Below are positions 44,263 through 52,865 of a stretch of DNA of 64,000 nt, piece by piece. Below the pieces are notes generated by a model. The model worked only from the letters and a program-made list of their open reading frames with translations, did not search any database and had not been told where the DNA came from. The position numbers and the translations under genes were made by a program. The number at the start of each line of letters is the position of its first letter. The stretch's first letter is position 1. Origin of the DNA: CAYZMS01 sp964479625 (GTDB taxonomy: Bacteria > Bacteroidota > Bacteroidia > Chitinophagales > Saprospiraceae). Location of the stretch: contig CAYZMS010000003.1 of assembly GCA_964479625.1 (NCBI GenBank), forward strand, positions 127,690 to 191,689, given 5' to 3'.

Positions 44263-45267
44263 CTAGGCATTTTCTCCATTCAGCGCCCAACGAACATAAA
44301 TAGCCCCCCAGGTAAAGCCTCCTCCGAATGCTGTTAAAATGAGGTTGTCTCCTTTTTTTAGCTGGTTTTCCCATTCCCAAAGGCAAAGGGGGATGGTAGC
44401 TGCAGTTGTATTGCCATATTTATGAATATTGACCATGATGCGATCCATGGGGAAATCCGCCATTTTTGCCACGGTTTCAATAATGCGTTTATTAGCCTGG
44501 TGTGGAACCAGCCAGTTTACATCATCTGTGCTCAGGTCATTGCGTTCCATAACCTTTAATACGACATCCGACATACCGGAAACGGCGGCTTTAAACACGG
44601 GCCGCCCATTCTGTTTGATGAAGTGCTCCTTGGCGATCAACGTTTCGATCGAGGCCGGATGCCGGGAGCCACCGGCTTTTTGGTAGAGGTATTGGGCACC
44701 GCTCCCATCTGATTTGAGGACCTGGTCAATAATGCCATTGGGCCCCTCAGTGGGTTCAAGAAGGATCGCTCCGGCTCCGTCTCCAAAGAGGACACAGGTG
44801 GTGCGATCGGTATAATCGACAATGGATGACATCTTATCTGCTCCTACAACGATCACCTTTTTATGAGCTCCGGATTCGATAAAGCGTGCTCCGGTGGTCA
44901 GGGCAAACAAAAAGCCGGAACAGGCAGCGCTGAGATCGAAAGAAAAGGCATTGGTCATACCGGTTGCATGGGCAATCAAGGTGGCGGTATCCGGAAAAAG
45001 CATATCTGGGGTAACGGTGGCACAAATGACCAACTCCACCTCTTTTGGGTTCGTATCGGTCTTTTCCAGTAAGCCCTTTACGGCTTCAATACCAAGGTGA
45101 GAAGCGCCCTTTCCTTCTCCCTTTAAAAGGTGCCTTTCCTGGATACCGGTACGGCTGGTGATCCACTCATCATTGGTATCTACCATCGTTTCCAGTTCCT
45201 TGTTGGTGAGTACATAATCCGGTACCCACCCTTGTATGCCGGTAATGGCTGCACGCGTTGTAGACAT
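44263..45267 (-). CDS. fabH: Beta-ketoacyl-ACP synthase III
   Basis: This 334-residue enzyme starts fatty acid chains by condensing acyl-CoA with malonyl-ACP. It has the catalytic Cys in AFSFDLSAACSGFLFAL (near 113), the His in WLVPHQANKRI and the Asn in VNIHKYGNTTAATIPL, followed by LILTAFGGGFTWGA. Length is normal. It is the first gene of the cluster toward accC, with a 142-base gap before efp. Confidence 0.95.
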   Translation of the reverse strand: MSTTRAAITGIQGWVPDYVLTNKELETMVDTNDEWITSRTGIQERHLLKGEGKGASHLGIEAVKGLLEKTDTNPKEVELVICATVTPDMLFPDTATLIAHATGMTNAFSFDLSAACSGFLFALTTGARFIESGAHKKVIVVGADKMSSIVDYTDRTTCVLFGDGAGAILLEPTEGPNGIIDQVLKSDGSGAQYLYQKAGGSRHPASIETLIAKEHFIKQNGRPVFKAAVSGMSDVVLKVMERNDLSTDDVNWLVPHQANKRIIETVAKMADFPMDRIMVNIHKYGNTTAATIPLCLWEWENQLKKGDNLILTAFGGGFTWGAIYVRWALNGENA

Positions 45268-45390
45268 AATTTCGAAAGCGAATTTTGTTCAAGCTATTCG
45301 CGAACGATAAGCCAGCAGGCGATCGTTCGAAGAAAGGCTTCGTTTTTGAGGCCTCGGATACACAAGGTATTAAAATTTACCATTCCTGAA

Positions 45391-46881
45391 TTATTCCTCT
45401 ACTTCATATTCTCTGTAGGAAATGGCAAGCAAACCAATGAAGGTCAATAACCCATTGAGGGCTATGATCATAAATCCAAATTGAAAGCCATACAGGAATT
45501 CCTCAGAATATTTGTTGATGAAAAAGGATAGCACCGGCGAGGCCAGGCATACGATCAAAACATAGCGATCCCTGATCCTTAACCTGGTAAATAAGCCAAA
45601 GGCAAATAGCCCAAGCAGCGGCCCGTAGGTATAACCCGCCCAAATAAATAATTCCTGGATGACGGCCTGGTCATTGATCTTTCGAAACAACATGATCACA
45701 AAAAATAACAGAATGGAGAACCCCACATGCACCCAAAATCGCAAGCGGCGCTCTTCCTCAGCTGGACGATCCTTACTTTCGAATTCCAAAAAATCTACAC
45801 AGAAGGACGTGGTCAGAGCTGTCAGGGCAGAGTCAGCACTGGAGTAGGCGGCAGCGATCAACCCTAAAATGAAGATAATCCCCACAAAGGCAGGTAAGTG
45901 CTGCAAGGCTACCATGGGGAACAGAAGATCCGTTTGATCGGGAACTGCAAGGCCAATTTGTGCGGCATATATATAAAGTAAAGCACCAAGAGAAAGGAAA
46001 AGTAAATTGGCGAATACCAGGATGATGCTGAAGGTGAACATGTTCTTTTGGGCATCCCGTAATGACCTGCAACTGAGATTCTTTTGCATCATGTCTTGAT
46101 CCAGTCCGGTCATGGTAATGGTGATGAGGGCACCACTGAGGAATTGTTTGAAAAAATTGTTTGGATCACTCCATCCTCCTTCAAAATAAAAGACCTTGCT
46201 ATAGGGCGAAATCCGAATGGCCTCTACAATCCCACCCGGCTTGAGATCCAATGCCTGGCCGATGGCGATGATGGTCAGGACAACAGAAAGTAACATGAAA
46301 AAAGTTTGGAGTATATCCGTCCAGATAATGGTATTTAAGCCGCCGCGAAAGGTATACAGCCAGATAAGTGCAATGGTGGTGATGACCGTCGCCCAAAAGG
46401 GAAACCCGAAGGGCCCCAGAACAAACTCATACAAAACAATAGCTACTAAAAAAAGCCGAAAGGCGGCTCCAATGGTTCTGGAGAGTAGGAAATAACCAGC
46501 TCCAATCTTATAAGAGAAAAAACCGAAGCGCTCCCTCAGGTAGCCGTAGATGGAGGTTAGGTTCATTCGATAGTACAGGGGTAAAAGGATCGTTGCGATG
46601 AACAAATACCCCAGTAGATAGCCAAAAACTAATTGCAAATAGGAAAAGGCCGTATTGGCGCCGTCCGCTCCCACTGTACCCGGCACAGAAATAAAGGTAA
46701 CCCCGCTCAGCGTGGCTCCGATCATACCAAATGCTACTACCAGCCAGGGAGATTGTCTGCCTGCAAGGAAAAAACGGAGGTTGCCGGACTTCTTACCCGT
46801 GAAATAAGAAATGAGAATTAAGGCAATAAAATAAAGGGCTATCGCGCCCAAAATGACCCCAGGTGTCAATGTATTATTCAT
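45391..46881 (-). CDS. Sodium:solute symporter (SSS family)
   Basis: This 496-residue protein has about 13 membrane spans and the SSS signature around FWATVITTIALIWLYTFRGG and the GALITITMTGLDQDMMQKNL segment. The start contains FLAGRQSPWLVVAFGMIGAT. Such proteins take up sugars, amino acids, vitamins or organic acids with Na+; the substrate is not deducible. It is divergent from the FKBP gene. Confidence 0.87.
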   Translation of the reverse strand: MNNTLTPGVILGAIALYFIALILISYFTGKKSGNLRFFLAGRQSPWLVVAFGMIGATLSGVTFISVPGTVGADGANTAFSYLQLVFGYLLGYLFIATILLPLYYRMNLTSIYGYLRERFGFFSYKIGAGYFLLSRTIGAAFRLFLVAIVLYEFVLGPFGFPFWATVITTIALIWLYTFRGGLNTIIWTDILQTFFMLLSVVLTIIAIGQALDLKPGGIVEAIRISPYSKVFYFEGGWSDPNNFFKQFLSGALITITMTGLDQDMMQKNLSCRSLRDAQKNMFTFSIILVFANLLFLSLGALLYIYAAQIGLAVPDQTDLLFPMVALQHLPAFVGIIFILGLIAAAYSSADSALTALTTSFCVDFLEFESKDRPAEEERRLRFWVHVGFSILLFFVIMLFRKINDQAVIQELFIWAGYTYGPLLGLFAFGLFTRLRIRDRYVLIVCLASPVLSFFINKYSEEFLYGFQFGFMIIALNGLLTFIGLLAISYREYEVEE

Positions 46882-46913
46882 AAGTTTTCCCGCTCTCTGG
46901 TGGGCAAAGATAG

Positions 46914-46921
46914 TATCTTTG
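46914..46921 (+). promoter_or_regulatory. -7 promoter box before the FKBP gene
   Basis: TATCTTTG matches TAnnTTTG and ends five bases before the ATG at 46927, as for the cyclophilin gene at 28394. It suggests a leaderless or very short-leader transcript. A TTG at the matching upstream distance is not clear. Confidence 0.35.
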
Positions 46922-46926
46922 CTTGC

Positions 46927-47496
46927 ATGGAAAAATGGATTCTTTTTTCAATACTTTTTTTTGCCTTATCCTGCAGTCCCTCGCCATCGGAGCAGGATGC
47001 GGAGATGGAAAACGAACTGCCGACCCCGCCAGTTGATGAGGACGCCCTTACCCTACGGATGATTCAGTACCTGATCACCAGTCCTAAAACGGAGGCCGAG
47101 CGTCAGCAAAACCAGATCGTTAATTATGCACTGGACCAGTTGTGGGACCTAAAATTGACCCCTTCGGGTTTGTTTTATCAAATTTTGGAAGAAGGGGAGG
47201 GGGCGGCCTTGCAATGGGGAGACCGTGTAAAGGTAGACTATGAAGGGCGCTTTTTGAATGGAGATATTTTCGATTCCTCCTATCAGCGTGGCCAACCCAT
47301 CACCTTTTATATCGGAAACATGGTCCATGGTTGGAACGAAGGCCTGCAATTGTTAAAACCCGGGGCAAAAGCCCGGCTGGTATTGCCTGCTAAACTCGGC
47401 TATGGGGATAAGGGGTTGAAGAATGCAAAGGGAAAATACCTCGTGCCGCCCGAGCAGGTGTTGATCTTTGAACTAGAAGTGCTTGAACAATTGTAA
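46927..47496 (+). CDS. FKBP-type peptidyl-prolyl isomerase lipoprotein
   Basis: The ATG at 46927 gives 189 residues with a lipoprotein signal (MEKWILFSILFFALSC, Cys at 16); the in-frame ORF beginning at 46900 adds only leader-like residues. The C-terminal FKBP domain (about 80-189) has GDRVKVDYEGRFLNGDIFDSS, MVHGWNEGLQLLKPGAKAR and LPAKLGYGDKG. It should isomerise prolines in folding proteins of the envelope. Confidence 0.9.
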   Translation: MEKWILFSILFFALSCSPSPSEQDAEMENELPTPPVDEDALTLRMIQYLITSPKTEAERQQNQIVNYALDQLWDLKLTPSGLFYQILEEGEGAALQWGDRVKVDYEGRFLNGDIFDSSYQRGQPITFYIGNMVHGWNEGLQLLKPGAKARLVLPAKLGYGDKGLKNAKGKYLVPPEQVLIFELEVLEQL

Positions 47497-47559
47497 TAAG
47501 CCTGCCTCAAAGCGCCGGAATCGCCTTGAGAAGCCTTTTCGAACTCCCTTCCGTATCGA

Positions 47560-48039
47560 TTACTTTTTTTTCGGATTTCGAAACAATAGGGGAAGCAGCA
47601 TAAATAAGCCAGCCATGATCGACATGTCAGCCACATTGAAAATCCCTGTCCGAAGACTGCCCATCCCTACATTCAAAAAATCCACTACGTAGCCATCCAT
47701 AATCCGGTCGAAAACATTGGAGGCCCCACCTGCAAAGATCAGGCTGAAGGCAATGACCTGCCAGGTGTCCATATCTTTGCTGAATAGCACCAGATAAAGA
47801 ACATAAAGTAAGACCAATACAGGCAAGACGGAGAGCAGGATAAAACGCAATTCGTCATTTAATCCGGAACCAAGGCTGAGAAAGGCACCATCGTTTTGGG
47901 CAAAGGTAATGCGCAGCATATCATTAAGATAAGACTGCCTGCCCTGGCCCTGCAGATTATTGACGGCCCAGATCTTAGTCCACCGGTCCATGCCTATGGA
48001 AATGCCTAATGTGAGGAGAACGATTAATATTCGATTCAT
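47560..48039 (-). CDS. lspA: Lipoprotein signal peptidase
   Basis: This 159-residue inner-membrane aspartic protease removes lipoprotein signal peptides. The ATG at 48039 (MNRILIVLLTLGISIGMDRW) is preferred to 48066. Four spans and the conserved FAQNDGAFLSLG, GGASNVFDRIMDGYVVDFLNV and FNVADMSI segments with both catalytic Asp are present. Its substrates include the many lipoproteins in this window. Confidence 0.93.
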   Translation of the reverse strand: MNRILIVLLTLGISIGMDRWTKIWAVNNLQGQGRQSYLNDMLRITFAQNDGAFLSLGSGLNDELRFILLSVLPVLVLLYVLYLVLFSKDMDTWQVIAFSLIFAGGASNVFDRIMDGYVVDFLNVGMGSLRTGIFNVADMSIMAGLFMLLPLLFRNPKKK

Positions 48040-48111
48040 TTGCGATTTTGATTCGTTTGGCGGCAAAGCTATAAAATTGCTGGAAAATCATACTTTTGAT
48101 AAAATGCCTTA

Positions 48112-49512
48112 ATGCTTATGCAGCCCTATTTCACCAATGATGCCGTTGTACTCGGCCTTTTGCTGATCGTACTGGCGCTTGTTTTCAGGACAGCCAGCCT
48201 GGACCGTCCTTTCTGGAAACGCTTTTATACCTATGTTCCTGCCTTATTACTTTGTTATTTTTTGCCGGCTTTGCTGAACTGGCCTCTGGGACTGATCGCT
48301 CCTGCCTGGTATGAAACAGGACTTATCGATTTTCTCCAGCAGGAATATGGGCTCAACTTAAATCCCAGTGCATCCTTGGCGGAAGTGGAAAACTTTTTAA
48401 ACGAGCATGGGGTGGCTTTAAGCGAAGTGGCTTCTTTCAAACAAGAGTCCAGCTTATATTTTGTGGCTTCCCGTTACCTGCTGCCGGCCTCTTTGGTGTT
48501 GTTGTGTTTGAGCATTGACCTGAAGGGCGTGATCAATCTTGGGCCCAAAGCTATCATTATGTTCCTGGCGGGTACCCTGGGTATCATTTTGGGCGGCCCG
48601 GTGGCTGTGATAGTTGTGGCCTACCTGGCTCCCGGCCTTATCCCGGTGACCCCGGATGAACTTTGGCGGGGCCTTTCTACCATAGCTGGAAGCTGGATCG
48701 GCGGGGGAGCCAACCAAACCGCGATGAAGGAAATTTTTAATGTAGATGATAACCTGTTTGCCACCATGATCATTGTTGATATTGTGGTGGCGAATATATG
48801 GCTGGGCTTTCTACTCTACGGAGCCAATATTTCAGAACGCATCGACAAACGCTTACGTGCGGATAATAGTGCCATTACAGATCTGAAAAAGAAAGTCGAA
48901 AATTTTCAGGCAACTGTGGCCAGGATTCCTACCACCACGGATGTTTTTATGTTGTTGGCTATTGCTTTTGGGGCAACTGCATTGGCCCATTGGGGAGCCA
49001 TCAATATACAGGATTGGTTGGGTCCCTATGCCGATCGACTGGAAGCAATGCGATTAAACTCTCTTTTATCGGGCTTTTTCTGGTTGATCGTCATTGTGAC
49101 CACCCTTGGTTTGATCTTTTCCTTCGTTCCCTGGCTAAAGCGCGTGGAGGGAGTAGGAGCTTCCCGCTGGGGTACGGTTTTTATTTATGTATTGGTCGCT
49201 ACTATTGGTATGAAAATGAATCTGGGGGAAGTTTTTCAGAACCTTGGTCTTTTCGCAGTGGGGATCATTTGGATGATCGTACATGTCATTATATTGCTGA
49301 CTACAGCCGCTTTGATCAGGGCGCCCTTCTTCTTTGTGGCGGTGGGTAGCCAGGCGAATGTTGGTGGTGCGGCCTCTGCTCCGGTGGTCGCTTCTGCCTT
49401 CAGTCCTGCTTTGGCACCGGTAGGGGTTTTGATGGCGGTTATGGGGTATGCGCTGGGTACCTACGGTGCTATTCTTTGTGCATTGCTCATGCAGGCGTCT
49501 GCGGGTGGTTAA
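48112..49512 (+). CDS. DUF819 family membrane protein
   Basis: This 466-residue protein has ten or more hydrophobic spans and the motif GGGANQTAMKE (near 195-205), with VGSQANVGGAASAPVVAS and MGYALGTYGA near the end, the hallmarks of DUF819 proteins. These are suspected transporters with gluconate-symporter-like folds; the substrate is unknown. It is divergent from lspA, with 72 bases between starts. Confidence 0.85.
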   Translation: MLMQPYFTNDAVVLGLLLIVLALVFRTASLDRPFWKRFYTYVPALLLCYFLPALLNWPLGLIAPAWYETGLIDFLQQEYGLNLNPSASLAEVENFLNEHGVALSEVASFKQESSLYFVASRYLLPASLVLLCLSIDLKGVINLGPKAIIMFLAGTLGIILGGPVAVIVVAYLAPGLIPVTPDELWRGLSTIAGSWIGGGANQTAMKEIFNVDDNLFATMIIVDIVVANIWLGFLLYGANISERIDKRLRADNSAITDLKKKVENFQATVARIPTTTDVFMLLAIAFGATALAHWGAINIQDWLGPYADRLEAMRLNSLLSGFFWLIVIVTTLGLIFSFVPWLKRVEGVGASRWGTVFIYVLVATIGMKMNLGEVFQNLGLFAVGIIWMIVHVIILLTTAALIRAPFFFVAVGSQANVGGAASAPVVASAFSPALAPVGVLMAVMGYALGTYGAILCALLMQASAGG

Positions 49513-49520
49513 TGGTGCAT

Positions 49521-50558
49521 TTAGTCGGTTGGTTGATTAAACCATTTTTTCAAGACTTCTTCCGCCATTTTTCCCTGCGGCGTGTAATCATTGGCACGGG
49601 ATCTGCCGCGTCGGCTTTCGTAGGGATACCATTTCCAGGCAAAACCTCCTGCCCAGTAAGGTTTGCGGGAAAAAACCTGAAAAAGTGCCTCATAGCAATT
49701 GGCCTGCGCCTGCTCGTTATTCGTTAACTCATTGCGCTTTTTTTCCAGTACCCAGGTTTGGTAAGCCGCCTTGTTCACACTGAGGTAGCCGTATTCAGTG
49801 AAAATAACCGGCTTTCGATAGGTTTCCACAGTTTCTTCAATAACCGCAATATGGGGTTCCCAGGCTGCTTTAAGGCGTTCGACAGTTGGGGTTTCATCTT
49901 CACAGAGAGGAAAATAGGCATCAATCCCGATATAATCCAGATCATCCCAAAAAGGGACCAGTGGGAATTCGTCCCAATTTGCTGCGTACACCAGTTTTCC
50001 GGAGTATTTTTTTCGAATATCCCGTATCAACGCCCGCCAGAAGGATTCCCTTGGTTGAACGCTTTTTTTAAATTCTGTTCCTACGCAAAAAAGTGGAACC
50101 TCCATCTGCTCGGCTAATTCGACATAGGGCATCAGGTATTCCCGGTAGGTTCGCTCCCAGTTTTCCCAGTCTTCTTCTTTTTCGAAGTATAGATCACCTG
50201 GCCATGAATCGGGAAACCAGACTTGTGGTTTTAGCATGACCTGAATACCTGATGCATTCGCCAATTCAATCGTACGCTTTGCTCCTTCCTGGCCTTCACC
50301 CCACCAATAGTTTTGGCTATAATGGACAACGGTCTCCCCCGGCCGGGAAAATGCATAGGGAATGACGGCGATCCAGTCTGTTCCAAGAGCGGCAAGTTCC
50401 ATCATGGGGTTATCAGTGAAAGGACGTGGGGGAGCCACGAAGGAAAGTCCGTCCATTCGGGGAGAACCAGGAGCAGTGGATAAGGCTGCTGCGGTTTGCT
50501 TGCAGGCAGGCGGTAAAGCAATGACCAGCGTGGCCAGGGAGATCAATAAGAACTTCAC
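49521..50558 (-). CDS. Exported GH113-like glycoside hydrolase lipoprotein
   Basis: The start chosen is GTG at 50558, whose GTGA overlaps the stop of the M23-like gene; it gives 345 residues starting with a signal ending in LPPAC (lipobox). An in-frame TTG at 50606 was rejected. The TIM-barrel strands MDGLSFVAPP, IAVIPYAFSR, MLKPQVWFPDSW, FCVGTEFK and FTEYGYLS fit family GH113, with likely catalytic Glu in GTEF and TEYG. GH113 members cleave beta-mannans, but the substrate here is not certain. Confidence 0.75.
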   Translation of the reverse strand: MKFLLISLATLVIALPPACKQTAAALSTAPGSPRMDGLSFVAPPRPFTDNPMMELAALGTDWIAVIPYAFSRPGETVVHYSQNYWWGEGQEGAKRTIELANASGIQVMLKPQVWFPDSWPGDLYFEKEEDWENWERTYREYLMPYVELAEQMEVPLFCVGTEFKKSVQPRESFWRALIRDIRKKYSGKLVYAANWDEFPLVPFWDDLDYIGIDAYFPLCEDETPTVERLKAAWEPHIAVIEETVETYRKPVIFTEYGYLSVNKAAYQTWVLEKKRNELTNNEQAQANCYEALFQVFSRKPYWAGGFAWKWYPYESRRGRSRANDYTPQGKMAEEVLKKWFNQPTD

Positions 50559-51253
50559 GAATCTGTTGATCTTAAAGGAATGATCAGGCTTAGGGGATTT
50601 GGACAATTATTCGAAAAATACGCCTTTTCCGATACCCGGGCAACTCCTGGGTAGTCGCCCTGCTTTCCCTCCATATCCAGAATAATTTGAAAATGCAGGT
50701 GTGGGACCCAGCCCCCATTCTCGTGTGGAGCACCCAGGTGGCAAAGCAGGGCGCCGGTTGGCACCCGGTCTCCGGGCTTCCAAATTTGAAGGTCTTTTTG
50801 CTGAATATGCCCGTAAAGGGTAAAGAATGTTTTTTGTTCAAAGTGATGTTCAACAATTAAAGTCGCTCCATAATCCAACGGGTTGTCGTTGTATTGCAAA
50901 CTGTGAACAATGCCTTTGAAGGGAGCATAAACCGGGCAGCCTGCTTCCTGCCAGAGGTCAATACCCAGATGTATGTCACGGCTTTCAGTCTGGGCTCCGA
51001 AATGCGCGCTTTGCCGGTATAACTGCCGTCTTTCCAAATAGCCACCCCAGAGGACCTTTGCACTGGTCTCCTGTGTCCGTCGTTTGACAAAGGCCTCCAA
51101 GCCCTTAAAGGATTGGAGGCCTTCCGGCTGCATATTGGTGTGCTTTACCGACAGGTCAATGGGGGCAAAGGCCTCCCTAGGAAAAGCACTGCCCATCAAG
51201 GGGGCCAAAAGCTTGGCGGCAGGTGGCTTCCAGTGGATGTTTTTTGTTCGCAT
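50555..51253 (-). CDS. M23 family peptidase-like protein without signal peptide
   Basis: This 232-residue protein has the LytM fold with zinc ligands in IHLGIDLWQEAG, PVYAPFKGIVHSLQ and VPHLHFQIILDME. No signal peptide is seen: the N-terminus (MRTKNIHWKPPAAKLL) is polar. So it is either cytoplasmic, missing a start further upstream, or exported another way. Its stop is shared with the start of the GH113-like gene (GTGA overlap), pointing to a joint role in wall or polysaccharide turnover. Confidence 0.78.
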   Translation of the reverse strand: MRTKNIHWKPPAAKLLAPLMGSAFPREAFAPIDLSVKHTNMQPEGLQSFKGLEAFVKRRTQETSAKVLWGGYLERRQLYRQSAHFGAQTESRDIHLGIDLWQEAGCPVYAPFKGIVHSLQYNDNPLDYGATLIVEHHFEQKTFFTLYGHIQQKDLQIWKPGDRVPTGALLCHLGAPHENGGWVPHLHFQIILDMEGKQGDYPGVARVSEKAYFSNNCPNPLSLIIPLRSTDS

Positions 51254-51554
51254 TTACAGAGTAGTAAGAGTTTAAATGATAGTCTATTTAATCAACGAAT
51301 TCCGGCTGGCCTTTATAGATAGCAAGAGTTTGTACGGTGAAATAAAAAAGCATTGTGAATATCTCAAAATCAGACTTGTAAATCCGGGATATTTAATGAA
51401 CTGATAATTAAAAGTTATTATTTTGCAATATTTTAAAAAATAAATAAAAATCTATTCTGAATTTGAAATTTTGATTGGGTTTTATTTAAATTTGTCACAG
51501 ACAAGGGCGGAAATGATTAAATATTTTTAAAGAATTGTGTCTTTGTTGAAAACT
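51254..51554. other. AT-rich gap before the tRNA-like gene
   Basis: About 300 very AT-rich bases contain no gene. They hold the promoter at 51463-51494 for the tRNA-like gene; nothing else was recognised. Confidence 0.5.
51463..51494 (+). promoter_or_regulatory. Promoter for the tRNA-like gene
   Basis: TTG at 51463-51465 and TAAATTTG at 51487-51494 are separated by 21 bases, matching the Bacteroidota -33/-7 consensus. Transcription should start near 51501, about 54 bases before the tRNA-like fold at 51555. Confidence 0.7.
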
Positions 51555-51663
51555 TGTGAGGTGGTGAAACAGGCAGCCACGCCCTCTGGTCTCGGGGGTG
51601 GGGAGTTTGGGAATCCCTTTCGGGAGGAACCACCCCATGAAGGTTCGAGTCCTTCCCTCACAG
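51555..51663 (+). tRNA. Atypical tRNA-like gene with a very long variable arm
   Basis: This 109-base element folds as a class II tRNA resembling tRNA-Leu. The acceptor stem TGTGAGG (51555-51561) pairs with CCTCACA (51656-51662), discriminator G. A Leu-like D arm (GTG...CAC) and a T arm GAAGG-TTCGAGT-CCTTC (51639-51655) are perfect. The anticodon stem CCCTC/GGGGG (51582-51586 with 51594-51598) encloses TGGTCTC, which lacks the normal U33 and gives no clear anticodon. The variable region 51599-51638 is 40 bases, with stem TGGGG/CCCCA and an inner TCCC-TTTC-GGGA hairpin. It could be a degenerate tRNA or a regulatory tRNA mimic. A promoter and a terminator bracket it. Confidence 0.6.
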
Positions 51664-51730
51664 CAAATAGCAAATATTATGGTTTGAAAGCGAAGGTTCA
51701 AAAGGCAAGTTTGTCATTTTTTACCTTTTA

Positions 51731-51772
51731 AAAAAGGGTGCAAGTAAAGTCTGGGTTGCACCCTTTTTCTTT
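51731..51772 (+). terminator. Terminator after the tRNA-like gene
   Basis: AAAAAGGGTGCAA (51731-51743) and TTGCACCCTTTTT (51756-51768) form a perfect 13-bp stem with a 12-base loop and T-rich tail. It ends the transcript of the tRNA-like gene. Confidence 0.85.
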
Positions 51773-51886
51773 TACTACAAAATCACTTTTCTTGACTTTC
51801 GGATCTGTGCAAAATATGTTTGGTTTTTAGCACGCCTTGTGAAATAAACAGCTAAGTTGCTAATTTTTGAAAAAATCACGAAGTGG

Positions 51887-51917
51887 TTGCAAATTATTAA
51901 ATACTTATATAAATTTG
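51887..51917 (+). promoter_or_regulatory. Promoter of a small-RNA candidate
   Basis: TTG (51887-51889) and TAAATTTG (51910-51917) are separated by 20 bases, a full Bacteroidota promoter. The predicted start is near 51922; no open reading frame follows before the terminator at 52015-52059. Confidence 0.7.
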
Positions 51918-51921
51918 TTAA

Positions 51922-52062
51922 GCATGTTTATGGTTAGAACGCTGTAGAAAGCGCTGGGGGGGTCAGATTCTTTTCACCGGGCGAAAAAAACTGACTCCTC
52001 TCTGCTTTTTAAGTAACAAGAAAAGGGCTATTGCGATTCGCAATAGCCCTTTTCTTGTTTAA
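51922..52062 (+). ncRNA. Candidate small RNA
   Basis: About 140 bases run from a full promoter to a strong terminator. Inside, GGGGTCAG (51959-51966) pairs with CTGACTCC (51991-51998) including one G-U pair, and CGCT/AGCG can form a small stem before it. It carries no convincing reading frame. Its class is unknown; neither 6S nor tmRNA was recognised. Confidence 0.5.
52015..52059. terminator. Near-perfect 45-base inverted repeat
   Basis: AACAAGAAAAGGGCTATTGC and its complement form arms of 22 bases (52015-52036 and 52038-52059) around a single T. It would end the small-RNA candidate and, since it is symmetric, could also stop transcription from the other strand. Confidence 0.8.
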
Positions 52063-52069
52063 AAAAGAA

Positions 52070-52126
52070 GCTGCCCTTGCCTATTTGTTTCTAGTGAGTG
52101 TAAAGTTTACGCCTGGCAAGGGCAGC
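52070..52126 (-). terminator. Terminator for the minus-strand HD gene
   Basis: GCTGCCCTTGCC (52070-52081) and GGCAAGGGCAGC (52115-52126) form a 12-bp stem with a 33-base loop; on the minus strand it is followed by TTCTTTTTT. It lies downstream of the HD-domain gene. Confidence 0.65.
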
Positions 52127-52210
52127 CTAAGAAATGTTACCAGATATCATCAAACTCACCCTTAATACGAACGGAATGAACAATACGCTGCCTACTAAAA
52201 AGCTTATTTT

Positions 52211-52813
52211 TTAAAAAGGAGCGTTGAATGAGGGAGATGTTGCTTTTAGTTGCAGCAAATGGCGGGCTTTTCTTTCCCTTCTGCGCTTGATATTGCTAGG
52301 GGTAAAATAGTGATGGCGCTCGAGGAAACGGATCTGGATCTGATTCCAGGAGGCGCCGGTAGGCAGTTGCCGGGTCGCAATTAACTCCTTGTAAAGTAAT
52401 TTCGCACGGTAATGAAAATCCGGCCGACCCAGGTAATCCAGGTCTGCATCACAAAGGATGGCCTCCAGTTTATTGTTCGGGCATTGGGGTACCCGGGTTG
52501 CCATGATAAGCTTTGCGATAGTCTCAATGTCTTTCGGTAAATAATCGTACCGGGGAAGCACCTTGCGCACCAATCGGGCACTAATGGATTCATGCAACTC
52601 AGGAGTCCGGGTATTTAAAAAACCACTGTCGTGGTAAAGAGCAGCCGTTTTGACCAATAAAGTATCATGAGGAGAGATATGTTCCAAACGGCATAGCTCT
52701 TCACTGACCCAGAGAACATCGCGTGTATGTTCCAGGGAATGGTAAGTCAAATAAGCAGGTAGTTCTCTTTCAAGCCTATTTAAAATATAGGCTTTGGCAG
52801 CGTGGTAATTCAT
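52211..52813 (-). CDS. HD-domain phosphohydrolase-like protein
   Basis: This 200-residue protein has an HD metal site: TYHSLEHTRDVLWV (His near 24 and 28), then ALYHDSGFLN (HD near 61-62) and an Asp in CDADLDYLG. Family members hydrolyse nucleotides or phosphate esters; the substrate is unknown. The reading frame stops at a T5/A6 run. A one-base shift there would continue about 24 residues to a stop after VRIKGEFDDIW, so the C-terminus may be longer than annotated. Confidence 0.8.
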   Translation of the reverse strand: MNYHAAKAYILNRLERELPAYLTYHSLEHTRDVLWVSEELCRLEHISPHDTLLVKTAALYHDSGFLNTRTPELHESISARLVRKVLPRYDYLPKDIETIAKLIMATRVPQCPNNKLEAILCDADLDYLGRPDFHYRAKLLYKELIATRQLPTGASWNQIQIRFLERHHYFTPSNIKRRRERKARHLLQLKATSPSFNAPF

Positions 52814-52865
52814 CCACCTTTCTTTTCTGTTTTTCTTGTATTAATCCAAGGCTCCTCGATTTGCC

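Noticed and set aside
51537..51731. Coding frame over the tRNA-like gene
   Set aside because: The sequence is explained by tRNA stems, and the frame has no protein features.
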